Shown: one piece after another, positions 6,347 through 14,200 of the stretch
Layout: every line of letters starts with the position of its first letter
How positions within the stretch are numbered: the first letter of the stretch is position 1
Assembly (NCBI GenBank): GCA_023412455.1
Contig: JAEYNQ010000185.1
Coordinates: forward strand, 1 to 23,855
Direction: 5' to 3'
Length of the DNA: 23,855 nt
DNA from: Bacillota bacterium
GTDB taxonomy: Bacteria > Bacillota > Clostridia > Lachnospirales > Cellulosilyticaceae
Made by a program: the position numbers and the translations under genes
Notes under the pieces: model-generated
Databases searched by the model: none
The model's input: only the letters and a program-made list of their open reading frames with translations
Told to the model about the DNA's origin: nothing

Positions 6347-7972
6347 ATGAAAGTATTAATTATTGATGATGAATATTATTTTAGAGAGGCACTAAAGGTT
6401 TCCTTTCCCTGGGAAGAGTGTAACCTTACGGTTTGTGGAGAAGCTAAAAATGGAATAGAAGGATTAGAATGTGTTAAAGCATTAAATCCAGATATTGTAC
6501 TTGCAGATATTAATATGCCGTTAATGGATGGGTTAGAGTTTGCTCAGAAGGTAAGAGAAATAAATGGTAACATTAAAATAATTATTATTTCAGGATATAG
6601 TGAGTTTGAATATGCTAAGCAAGCCTTAACACTTGGCGTACATCACTATATCCTAAAGCCCGTGTCCAATGAAGAATTATATAATGCGCTACAAAATGTC
6701 ATTAAGCTTATTCAAAAGGAAAGAAAAATAAAGGTTGAAATCAATGAACTCAAAAGAAATGTCAATAAAAATTTACCTGTATTAAAAGGACAATTTCTCA
6801 ATGAATTATTAAAAGGAAATGACTTTTTAAGCAATGAAATTATTTTAGAGAAAGTTAAAAACCTAGGTATTAACTTATTAATAGGGGTATACATAGTGGC
6901 TGTGCTAGAAATTGATAGTGAAGACTATTCAGAGTGGAGTTATAATGAAAAGCACCTTTGGAACTATGGGGTTATAAATATAGTGGAGGAATTACTAGGA
7001 AATGATTTTGTCTATGAAATCTGTATGGATAGTGGGGATAGAATCTGTATCTTGTTTAGTTTTGATGCAATGGAGGGTGTTGCAGCAGAAAAATTGGATG
7101 CAATCCTTGAGAGTATTCTCGATGCGGTAAAAATATATCTGCACTTTACTGTTACAATGGGTGTGGGTAACTCTTGTAAAACAGTAAAAGATATTACAAC
7201 ATCCTATAATGAGGCACTCTATGCCTTAAGAAATAAATTGGTATTAGGTAAAGACTTAATTATACATCATCAATCCGTTTCAGAAATAGGGTTTATAGGT
7301 AACTTTTTTCAAGCTGAACATAGAGTACAGCTTTTAGCTAATATGCGACTGGGTAGCATAGAAGGGGTTAAACAAATTATTGAGTATTTATTTGAGGAAG
7401 TGAGAGAAAAAAACATTGAACCAGAAGTATTACTGGTTATAGCAGTTGAGATGGTGACACCTTGTTTAGAATTTGTTGCAGAGAACAATATGAAGTTTGA
7501 TTTAGTAGCTCATACATACTTTAAAAACCTCTTTGAGCATATAAAGGCTAAAAAAACAATTGAAGATATAAAGAAATATATTATTGAGATTTATTCAACG
7601 ATCATTGAGCATATTAATCAAAACAAAAGCGTTAAATCATCAAAGACGGTGGAAGCGGTCATTCATTATATTAACGAAAATTATAGCAACTGTGAGCTGA
7701 CTATTGATATGATTTCTAAGGCAGTTTATATGAATTATACCTATTTATGTTTTTTATTTAAAAAGCAGATGGATATGACACTCAACGAATATATTACTAA
7801 ATACAGAATGAACAAAGCGATTGAAATGATGGAACAAGGGGATGTTTGTGTCACAGAAGTAGCCTATGCCATCGGTTTTTCAAACGTTAATTATTTTGGA
7901 AAGTGTTTTAAAAAGGAATTTGGGATGACACCTAGCAAGTACATTGCATGCAAATCCAATAATAACGAATAA
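6347..7972 (+). CDS. YesN-like response regulator with AraC DNA-binding domain
   Basis: 541-residue transcription regulator, the partner of the kinase just upstream. The N-terminal receiver domain (~1-120) has the acidic pair DD at 7-8, phospho-accepting Asp54 in VLADINMP and Lys104 in YILKPVS. A ~300-residue linker follows, as in other YesN proteins. The C-terminal ~100 residues form an AraC/XylS double helix-turn-helix ending GFSNVNYFGKCFKKEFGMTPSKY. The ATG at 6347 has AAGGGGG 7 bases upstream. It most likely activates the binding protein-permease-GH36 operon and perhaps its own operon through the duplicated promoter block. The second copy of that block begins within its last codons. Confidence 0.96.
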   Translation: MKVLIIDDEYYFREALKVSFPWEECNLTVCGEAKNGIEGLECVKALNPDIVLADINMPLMDGLEFAQKVREINGNIKIIIISGYSEFEYAKQALTLGVHHYILKPVSNEELYNALQNVIKLIQKERKIKVEINELKRNVNKNLPVLKGQFLNELLKGNDFLSNEIILEKVKNLGINLLIGVYIVAVLEIDSEDYSEWSYNEKHLWNYGVINIVEELLGNDFVYEICMDSGDRICILFSFDAMEGVAAEKLDAILESILDAVKIYLHFTVTMGVGNSCKTVKDITTSYNEALYALRNKLVLGKDLIIHHQSVSEIGFIGNFFQAEHRVQLLANMRLGSIEGVKQIIEYLFEEVREKNIEPEVLLVIAVEMVTPCLEFVAENNMKFDLVAHTYFKNLFEHIKAKKTIEDIKKYIIEIYSTIIEHINQNKSVKSSKTVEAVIHYINENYSNCELTIDMISKAVYMNYTYLCFLFKKQMDMTLNEYITKYRMNKAIEMMEQGDVCVTEVAYAIGFSNVNYFGKCFKKEFGMTPSKYIACKSNNNE

Positions 7973-8028
7973 TTTTACTTGTTGTACCAACAATATTTCC
8001 TTCTTTAAATTTTTAATTAATTTATAAT
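7963..8028 (+). promoter_or_regulatory. Promoter/operator block, copy 2 (upstream of the sugar ABC operon)
   Basis: Near-duplicate of 4218-4283. AATTTTACTT (7971-7980) recurs as ATATTTCCTT (7993-8002) with the same 22-bp period. A perfect TATAAT at 8023-8028 sits at exactly the same offset (60) as TATACT in copy 1. The -35 region (CTTCTT) is again poor. The block starts 9 bases inside the regulator gene, overlapping its stop codon, and the binding protein's start is ~40 bases after the -10. It is read here as the regulated promoter for the uptake and hydrolysis genes. Confidence 0.65.
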
Positions 8029-8069
8029 TAAGTTAAGTAAGAAAATTTAAAAAACAAGGAGGTATTAGA

Positions 8070-9425
8070 ATGAAACTCAAAAAGCAATTAAGTATTATCT
8101 TTACAGTAGCATTGGCAACAAGCATGATAGGATGCGGTGGACAAAAGCCTGAACAACAAGTTGCTAATAAGGGAGAGACCAAAAAGGAAGAAACCAAAAA
8201 AGAAGAAGCAGCACCCGCTTCAGATGAAAAAGTAAAATTAAGACTGATGTCCCTTAGTACAGATGAAAATCAAATTAATATACTAGAAAACTACATTAAG
8301 AAAAATCTCGCTGCAGAATTTCCAAATTATGAGATTGAATTTGAGCCAGGTGGTGGTGGAGAAGATTATTCCAATAAATTAAAAACATATAATGCTTCAG
8401 GGGATTTACCAGATGTATGGTATAGTGAAGCTGGATTTGCAACAGCAATTATCAGTGCTGGAAATCAGCTGGATTATACCCCATATATTACAGAGGATGG
8501 ATTCATTAATAAATTTGCAGTTCCTGAGGCAATGAAGTTTTCAGATGGTAAGATCTATGCCTTATCAGCAGGAGCAGATACTTATGCTACACCAAGAATT
8601 TTCTATCATAAGGATATTTTTGAACAAAATGGTCTAGCTATTCCTAAAACATTTGATGAGTTTATGACCGTTTGTAAAACATTAAAAGAAAAAGGAATTG
8701 TGCCTATGTCTATCATGGGTAAAGGTGGATGGGCACCACAACTTTATATGGTTCAAACCATGATCCAAAGTGAAGATCCTCAAGTAGCCCTAGACTTATT
8801 AGCAAACAAAACAGATTTTTCTAATCCTGTTGTGTTAAAGGCTGTTAAAAAGATTGAAACAATGGCAAAAGAAGGCGTCTTCCCAGAGGGTGTAGCCAAT
8901 CTTGACTATGGCCCATCCATCGAATTATTTACTGCTAAAAAGACAGCTATGTTTGGTGGATTTTCTTGGGAAACTCCTAATTTAGGAAAGGATCCAAACG
9001 TTGGGATGTTCATGTGGCCTACATCCAATGATAAATATGCTACAGAAGATGTAACCCAATTCTGGGGTTCACCAATAAATGGTTATGCGGTTAATGCAAA
9101 CAGCGAAAATGTAGAAGCAGCTGTTAAGTTTGCTGAATACTGTGTATCTCAAGAAGCATTATTCTATGCAGAGCAGGGTTCAAAACTTAACTTAGAGACA
9201 CCTGTAAAAGCAGGAGAGCAAATTGAACTTATGAAAGAAAATATTAGACTATACGAAAATACGAAGCTTAAAATTCCAACCATATTCTTAAATGCTATGG
9301 ATGCTAAAACAGGTGCGGAGTATGGGTCACTTGGTGGTAACTTATTAACAGGAGCTTATACTGCAGAACAGTATGTAGAAGATTTCAACGTCGTTTGGAA
9401 AGATAATACTTGGTTTAAAAAATAG
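8070..9425 (+). CDS. ABC transporter sugar-binding lipoprotein
   Basis: Extracellular solute-binding protein (family 1, MalE/MsmE type), 451 residues, which captures an oligosaccharide and delivers it to the two permeases downstream. The signal peptide ends in the lipobox MIGC with the lipidated Cys22. A Lys/Glu-rich tether (residues ~30-52) leads to the binding domain, which contains WYSEAG and YHKDIF-type segments usual in this family. AAGGAGG at 8056-8062 precedes the ATG by 7 bases. A 16-bp hairpin follows the stop, a frequent device for keeping binding-protein mRNA more abundant than permease mRNA. The GH36 gene in the same run suggests alpha-galactosides such as raffinose or melibiose, or galactomannan fragments; the substrate is inferred, not shown. 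Confidence 0.95.
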   Translation: MKLKKQLSIIFTVALATSMIGCGGQKPEQQVANKGETKKEETKKEEAAPASDEKVKLRLMSLSTDENQINILENYIKKNLAAEFPNYEIEFEPGGGGEDYSNKLKTYNASGDLPDVWYSEAGFATAIISAGNQLDYTPYITEDGFINKFAVPEAMKFSDGKIYALSAGADTYATPRIFYHKDIFEQNGLAIPKTFDEFMTVCKTLKEKGIVPMSIMGKGGWAPQLYMVQTMIQSEDPQVALDLLANKTDFSNPVVLKAVKKIETMAKEGVFPEGVANLDYGPSIELFTAKKTAMFGGFSWETPNLGKDPNVGMFMWPTSNDKYATEDVTQFWGSPINGYAVNANSENVEAAVKFAEYCVSQEALFYAEQGSKLNLETPVKAGEQIELMKENIRLYENTKLKIPTIFLNAMDAKTGAEYGSLGGNLLTGAYTAEQYVEDFNVVWKDNTWFKK

Positions 9426-9443
9426 ATAGCATTCTGTATTATG

Positions 9444-9488
9444 AATATCCCTGTATAAGTAGAAATATTCACCTTATATGGGGATATT
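9444..9488 (+). other. Intercistronic hairpin between binding protein and permease genes
   Basis: 9444-9459 (AATATCCC, then TATAAG) pairs with 9473-9488 (CTTATA, then GGGATATT) to give a 16-bp stem with two central G-U pairs and a 13-base loop. No T run follows, so it is more likely an mRNA-stabilising or partial attenuating element than a full terminator. It engulfs an in-frame ATG at 9478, which argues against translation starting there. Confidence 0.75.
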
Positions 9489-9537
9489 TGATTTAATACG
9501 ACTCTGTCTTAAATTTAGAGAAAGTTGGTGTTACACT

Positions 9538-10422
9538 ATGGAAAAACATTATAGAAGTAAGCTATCCATCTTTATTTTTGCCTTTCCAGGTCTACTTTTA
9601 TTTACAGTGTTTACTGTCTATCCCATATTACCTCAGGTTCTCATAAGTTTTCAAAAACATGATGGATTTAACAGTTCAGGGTGGGTAGGTTTTGATAATT
9701 ACATTAAAGTACTGAATTCAGCCTCTTTTTGGAGGGCTAATGGTAACACACTGATTATCGTACTGATTTCATTATTTGTGGCCCTTCCTCTATCCTTACT
9801 ATTGGCCCTTGTGATAGATGTCCAAACACCTAAAATAAGAGACTTTTTTAAATTTGCTTCTGTATTTCCGGCAGTACTATCTGTAACGGTCATCTCTCAG
9901 ATGTGGGTGGCAATCTATGAGCCACAATGGGGACTTATTAATAGCTTTCTAAGATTTGCAGGTCTTGAGAGCTGGACACGTCAATGGTTAACGGATAGAG
10001 GTACAGTGGTTATTTGTATTGCTATTGCGTTTTTATGGCAGTATATAGGGCTTAATGCTTTATTATTCTATACAGGGATTAAAGCCATTCCCAAACATTA
10101 TTATGAGGCAGCTATGATTGATGGAGCCAATTTTTTTAAGGCCAGTTTTTTTATAACCATCCCATTACTTCGAGATGTGATCAAATATGTTTTAGTTTTA
10201 TCTGTGTTAGGCTCAATGGGTATGTTTGCCCATATAAGAGTTATGACAGCCGGTGGACCTGGTGATAGCTCAAGATCTGTTATTTACCAAATGTATTATA
10301 CGGCTTTTTCAACCTCAGAATTTGGGGTAGGAAGTACCATTGCGGTTCTGTTTATTATAGAGTGTTTATTGGTTACTGTCCTTATCAATAAATTGACTGC
10401 TAAAGAAAGAATAGAATTTTAG
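9538..10422 (+). CDS. Sugar ABC transporter permease, MalF/UgpA type
   Basis: First of two inner-membrane subunits of the importer, 294 residues with six predicted membrane segments beginning at SIFIFAFPGLLLFTVF. The ATPase-contact EAA loop is EAAMIDGANFFKASFF (from ~190). I prefer the ATG at 9538, which gives the family's normal length and N-terminus. The upstream in-frame ATG at 9478 lies in a hairpin stem and would add 20 atypical residues. The ribosome binding site before 9538 is weak (GAAAG about 15 bases upstream), perhaps a further reason for lower expression than the binding protein. It pairs with the permease 21 bases downstream. Confidence 0.94.
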   Translation: MEKHYRSKLSIFIFAFPGLLLFTVFTVYPILPQVLISFQKHDGFNSSGWVGFDNYIKVLNSASFWRANGNTLIIVLISLFVALPLSLLLALVIDVQTPKIRDFFKFASVFPAVLSVTVISQMWVAIYEPQWGLINSFLRFAGLESWTRQWLTDRGTVVICIAIAFLWQYIGLNALLFYTGIKAIPKHYYEAAMIDGANFFKASFFITIPLLRDVIKYVLVLSVLGSMGMFAHIRVMTAGGPGDSSRSVIYQMYYTAFSTSEFGVGSTIAVLFIIECLLVTVLINKLTAKERIEF

Positions 10423-10443
10423 TTATATTAGGAGGTTGATACT

Positions 10444-11271
10444 ATGAGACACAAGGTAGAAGATTATCTTATAAAGATAACTTTGTTTGTACTTGGTTGC
10501 AGCTTTTTATTCCCACTCTTTTGGATGCTGAACTTATCCTTTAAATCCAAGAGTGAAGTCTATAATAATCCTTTTGGATTGCCACTGGAATGGGTTTTTA
10601 CCAACTATGGGGAAGCACTTAAGACTTTTGATTTTTTAAAATACCTAGGTAATAGTCTTATTTATACACTGAGCACTGCATTTATTACCATTTTCCTAGG
10701 TAGTATGTTGGCGTATTGCGTAAGTCGGATGGAATGGCGCTTTGCAGACCATGTTATTGTATACTTAACCATGGGACTCATTATCCCTGCACAAGTAGTG
10801 GTTATACCCTTATATATGATAGTCAATACCTTTGGATTAAAGGGGTCACGGATGTCTCTTATCCTTCCCTATGCTTCTTTTGCGCTAGCATCCTGTGTAC
10901 TTATGCTGAATGCTTTTTTAAGAGGACTTCCAAAGGAACTGGAGGAGGCAGCCAGTATGGATGGGTGTAACGTCTATCAATGTTTTTTTAAAATTATCTT
11001 ACCTATCGTTAAGCCCGCTTTATTCACCCAATTTGTCCTTATCTTTATGAATACGTGGAATGAATTCTTTTTAGCTTTTATCCTTGCAGGAAAGGAAAGC
11101 CTACGTCCATTACCCGTTGGGCTACTTAGCTTCTTTACCAGTATTGGGGTATCCCATTGGGGGTTAATAGGAGCAGCTATGATTATGTCCAGTATTCCTA
11201 CAGTTATTGTATACTGCTTTGGAAATAAGCAAATAGAAAATTCACTGACAGCAGGAGCTGTTCTAAAATAA
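10444..11271 (+). CDS. Sugar ABC transporter permease, MalG/UgpE type
   Basis: Second inner-membrane subunit, 275 residues, six predicted membrane segments. The EAA loop EEAASMDGCNVYQCFF begins near residue 167, and the C-terminus ends SLTAGAVLK, close to the usual MalG-type ending (G-AVKG). AGGAGG lies 8 bases before the ATG. No ATP-binding subunit follows. As in many Gram-positive sugar importers, a shared MsmX/MsmK-type ATPase encoded elsewhere probably energises the complex. Confidence 0.95.
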   Translation: MRHKVEDYLIKITLFVLGCSFLFPLFWMLNLSFKSKSEVYNNPFGLPLEWVFTNYGEALKTFDFLKYLGNSLIYTLSTAFITIFLGSMLAYCVSRMEWRFADHVIVYLTMGLIIPAQVVVIPLYMIVNTFGLKGSRMSLILPYASFALASCVLMLNAFLRGLPKELEEAASMDGCNVYQCFFKIILPIVKPALFTQFVLIFMNTWNEFFLAFILAGKESLRPLPVGLLSFFTSIGVSHWGLIGAAMIMSSIPTVIVYCFGNKQIENSLTAGAVLK

Positions 11272-11322
11272 GTGGAGAGAGATAAGGCAGATGTGGATCA
11301 ATAGAGATAAGGAGCTTAAGAG

Positions 11323-13473
11323 ATGAATATAACCTATAAAAGTTATTTGTTTAATGGAATAACAGTCAAATATTTATTAGACGAGGAAACACGTCAAATA
11401 GCCATGGTTTTATTGCCAGATTCTCAAAAAACCTGTTATGAAGAAAGAAGAGAATGGCTTAGAATACCGGAACTTGTTAAAACTGGAATGGACGCAAAGG
11501 CTTGGGAAGTAGGGAGTCTATGTCACTTAGCACTTCGCCACCACAATCAAGGGAATGGTGCAGGGGATACGCTGAAGCATGGGCAATCTACAAAGTTTCT
11601 TAAATTTTATTCTCAGCATCTTACGAAAGAAAATGGAAAATCACAGATTATTACCCATCTTAAAGCCGATGAAGGTTATGAAGTCATCCATAGGTTGTCA
11701 CACTATGAAAATGAAAAAGGATTTGAAGTTGAGACCGAATTCTTAAATCATACAAGTAGAAGCGTCACATTAGATTTAATAACAAGTTTTTCTTTAGATA
11801 ACATAAGCCCTTATCACAAAGCAGATGCCCCCAATAGCTTAGCCTTACATAGATACAGAGGAGGATGGAGTTTAGAGGGTAAACACTGCGTAGACGCTAT
11901 AGAAAACCTTAATCTAGAACGTTCTTGGCTTTGTGCTTTTCCGGTAAGTGAAAGATATGGATGTGTAGGTTCTCATCCAGTTAAAAGATTTTTTCCCTTT
12001 GGGGCCGTCGAAGACAAAGAAAATCAAGTTTTTTGGGGAGCACAGCTAGCAAGTAATTCATCTTGGCAAATGGAGCTTTCAAGAGAAAATGACTGTTATT
12101 CTTTTTCAGGTGGACTAGCTGACTGTGAGTTTGGAAGCTGGTGGAAGGATATCAAGCCAGGAGAGAGTTTTAAAGCGCCTAAGGCCTTTATCAGTACAGC
12201 AAAAGGAACACTAGATGACCTATGTTATAACTTAACAGACATGCATCATAAATATGTGGATCAGCAGCCCCCCTCAGAACAAACCTTACCTATTTTGTTT
12301 AATGATTGGTGCACCACTTGGGGAGATCCAAACCATGATAAAATAGTAGCTATAGCCAAAAGGATGCAAGGAAGTGCTGTTAAGTATATAACCATAGATG
12401 CAGGTTGGACAGATGTGATTCCAAACTCTTTTGGGCAAGGGGGAAATGGGGATTGGGAATATTCAACCAAGAAGTTTCCTGAAGGTATTCTTGCTACCTC
12501 TCGTGAAGTGCAGCGATTAGGATTTAAGTTAGGGATTTGGTTTGAATTTGAAGTGACTACCAAAGGGGCAAAGGTATTTGAAAAAGCTTATGATAAGATG
12601 CACCTTAAAAGAAATAATGAGCTCATTGTAACAGGTGGCGACAGGAGTTTTTGGGATTTTAGAAATTCAGATACCATAGCCTATTTAAAAAATAAAGTCA
12701 TCGATTTTCTTAAAGCCAATGAGATAACGTATCTAAAAGTGGATTATAATGGTTCCATAGGGATAGGTTGTGATGGAGCAGAGAGTTTAGGAGAAGGATT
12801 ACGTCAACAAATGCAGGCTGTAAAAGGCTTTTTTAAGCTGCTTAGACAAGAAATACCTGATTTAATTATTGAGAACTGTGCTTCAGGTGGGCATAGGCTT
12901 GAGCCATGTATGATGGATATAACAGCTATGAGTTCTTTTTCTGATGCCCATGAATGTGATGAGATTCCTTATATTGCTGCAAGTTTACACCATCTTATCC
13001 TGCCACGCCAAAGTCAAATATGGGCAGTCATTAATCCGGAATATACGAAGCAAACTTTATATTACCGTTTATCTTCTGTTTTTTTAGGCCGTTTTTGTCT
13101 TTCTGGAAATACAGAGGCCTTGGATGAAGAGCAGTGGGAGATTATAAAAGAAGCTATGGCGTTTTACGAAGCATGTAAAATGATTATCAAATATGGTAAA
13201 ACAGTTATTTATGGCAATAGGTCAAATAATACCCGTCATCCAGAAGGGACACAAGCTGTATGGCGACTAGACAGGGAGCTAAAAAAGGGTTTATTAGTCT
13301 GTCATGGATTTAAAGAGACAATGAAGCAAAGGATAGAAATTCCCCTTCCAAGTGGGAACTGGGAGATAGAAAAAGTTTTTGGCGAAAAATGTCCCCTTCA
13401 AATCGTTGAAAATGTCTTAGTTATAGATCAGGTACAAGATTTTAGTGGTTTCGCTTGTATTCTAAAAAGTTAA
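11323..13473 (+). CDS. GH36 alpha-galactosidase-type glycoside hydrolase
   Basis: 716-residue retaining glycosidase, expected to remove terminal alpha-galactose from imported oligosaccharides. There is no signal peptide, so it acts in the cytoplasm. An N-terminal beta-rich domain (~1-290) precedes a (beta/alpha)8 barrel that starts near the WCTTWG segment and carries ITIDAGW. The nucleophile is predicted as Asp474 in YLKVDYN. ENCASGGHRLEP is the conserved GH36 stretch, and the acid/base is predicted as Asp541 in SSFSDAHE. AAGGAG at 11309-11314 precedes the ATG. It is last in the operon, 51 bases after the second permease. GH36 also includes alpha-N-acetylgalactosaminidases and transferases, so the exact sugar is less certain than the family. 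Confidence 0.93.
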   Translation: MNITYKSYLFNGITVKYLLDEETRQIAMVLLPDSQKTCYEERREWLRIPELVKTGMDAKAWEVGSLCHLALRHHNQGNGAGDTLKHGQSTKFLKFYSQHLTKENGKSQIITHLKADEGYEVIHRLSHYENEKGFEVETEFLNHTSRSVTLDLITSFSLDNISPYHKADAPNSLALHRYRGGWSLEGKHCVDAIENLNLERSWLCAFPVSERYGCVGSHPVKRFFPFGAVEDKENQVFWGAQLASNSSWQMELSRENDCYSFSGGLADCEFGSWWKDIKPGESFKAPKAFISTAKGTLDDLCYNLTDMHHKYVDQQPPSEQTLPILFNDWCTTWGDPNHDKIVAIAKRMQGSAVKYITIDAGWTDVIPNSFGQGGNGDWEYSTKKFPEGILATSREVQRLGFKLGIWFEFEVTTKGAKVFEKAYDKMHLKRNNELIVTGGDRSFWDFRNSDTIAYLKNKVIDFLKANEITYLKVDYNGSIGIGCDGAESLGEGLRQQMQAVKGFFKLLRQEIPDLIIENCASGGHRLEPCMMDITAMSSFSDAHECDEIPYIAASLHHLILPRQSQIWAVINPEYTKQTLYYRLSSVFLGRFCLSGNTEALDEEQWEIIKEAMAFYEACKMIIKYGKTVIYGNRSNNTRHPEGTQAVWRLDRELKKGLLVCHGFKETMKQRIEIPLPSGNWEIEKVFGEKCPLQIVENVLVIDQVQDFSGFACILKS

Positions 13474-13569
13474 GATATACGATTTATTTTTTAAGACTGC
13501 TCTTAAATAACCTGGATTAGCCAATCTACATTCATGTGTAATAGAGGGAGAATAGAAAAGGGAGAATAA
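13474..13569 (+). other. Spacer after the GH36 gene with purine-rich repeats
   Basis: A small hairpin (TTTAAGA at 13490-13496, TCTTAAA at 13501-13507) is followed by a purine tract in which AGGGAGAATA occurs at 13545-13554 and 13559-13568, with a third AGGGAG at 13571-13576 entering the terminator stem. No gene is visible. Confidence 0.4.
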
Positions 13570-13613
13570 AAGGGAGTGCTACAGAACTAATGATTAGTTT
13601 GTAGCACTCCCTT
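13570..13613. terminator. Convergent (bidirectional) terminator hairpin
   Basis: AAGGGAGTGCTACA at 13570-13583 pairs with TGTAGCACTCCCTT at 13600-13613, and the stem continues inward through AACTAAT/ATTAGTT with one bulged G, about 21 bp in all. Read on the minus strand it is followed by TTTTATT, so it best serves the minus-strand gene, whose stop codon overlaps the hairpin edge. It probably also ends GH36 transcripts. Confidence 0.85.
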
Positions 13614-14136
13614 ATTGAGAGAGAAGTTCTAATATTTGACTGTATAAAGGACTGGCATTCTTTTCCCATTTGTTACAAAGTTCAATGGCCTGCTTTTTAG
13701 AGCCTACATTGATACTCAGCTCCATGAGTGTGGAATTATTTTCTGTTACCCTGCAATGCACCATATATTCATTATCTCTATGGGGGAGATATTCGGCATG
13801 AATATCTAATTCACTTTTGAATTTACGCCAACTTTGTTGGATTAATAAATCCAAATCCTTTTTTGTAAAGTCAGGTATTCTAGAAGAAAAGAATTCTAAG
13901 GTTTGTGACCCTTTATCCGTAATCTCAAAGTAAGAAGTATTATTTTGTTTAGAGGTTGTTAAGAACGTTGACTTCTCAAGTTCATTTAAATATTGCTGAA
14001 GGGAAAAATAATTGGTATACCCTTTGTCTAACATAATCTCTGTTATTTGAGAGAGGGAAAGGGGCATTTTTACTTGAGATAAAAGATAAAGTATGATGAG
14101 TTTATTAACGGTAAAATCTTCATGGGTATTAATCAT
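13612..14136 (-). CDS. DUF4364 family winged-helix protein
   Basis: 174-residue protein of the DUF4364 family (PF14277), common in Clostridia. The N-terminal ~80 residues look like a winged-helix DNA-binding domain: KLIILYLLSQVKMPLSLSQI, then LDKGYTNYFSLQQYLNELEK, then a wing-like TSYFEITDKG. The C-terminal part resembles a ligand or dimerisation domain. The ATG at 14136 is preferred: AGGAGG (14143-14148 on the plus coordinate) lies 6 bases before it. An upstream in-frame GTG at 14151 overlaps that ribosome binding site. It has its own promoter in the gap after the radical SAM gene. A regulatory role is inferred from the fold; targets are unknown. Confidence 0.88.
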   Translation of the reverse strand: MINTHEDFTVNKLIILYLLSQVKMPLSLSQITEIMLDKGYTNYFSLQQYLNELEKSTFLTTSKQNNTSYFEITDKGSQTLEFFSSRIPDFTKKDLDLLIQQSWRKFKSELDIHAEYLPHRDNEYMVHCRVTENNSTLMELSINVGSKKQAIELCNKWEKNASPLYSQILELLSQ

Positions 14137-14164
14137 AGCTTTCCTCCTCACACCATTTATTTAC

Positions 14165-14193
14165 ATTGTATATTAAATGAGCCATAAACTCAA
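14165..14193 (-). promoter_or_regulatory. Putative promoter of the DUF4364 gene
   Basis: On the minus strand, TTGAGT (14188-14193) and TACAAT (14165-14170) are separated by 17 bases, about 30 bases before the start codon at 14136. Confidence 0.5.
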
Positions 14194-14200
14194 TATTTGT

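Noticed and set aside
9478..9537. ATG at 9478 as the permease start
   Set aside because: It lies inside a 16-bp hairpin stem, lacks a ribosome binding site and gives an atypical N-terminal extension.
12261..12563. 100-codon minus-strand frame inside the GH36 gene
   Set aside because: A shadow of the GH36 catalytic-domain codons with no ribosome binding site or recognisable product.
13545..13576. AGGGAG repeats as a tandem or CRISPR-like array
   Set aside because: There are only three short purine units at unequal spacing (14 and 12 bases), too few and too simple to be an array.
3874..13613. Sugar locus as an integrative element inserted at tRNA-Pro
   Set aside because: I found no second copy of the tRNA-Pro 3' end, no integrase and no mobility genes; base composition is like the rest of the window.
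14137..14151. GTG at 14151 as the start of the DUF4364 gene
   Set aside because: It overlaps the AGGAGG that serves the ATG at 14136.
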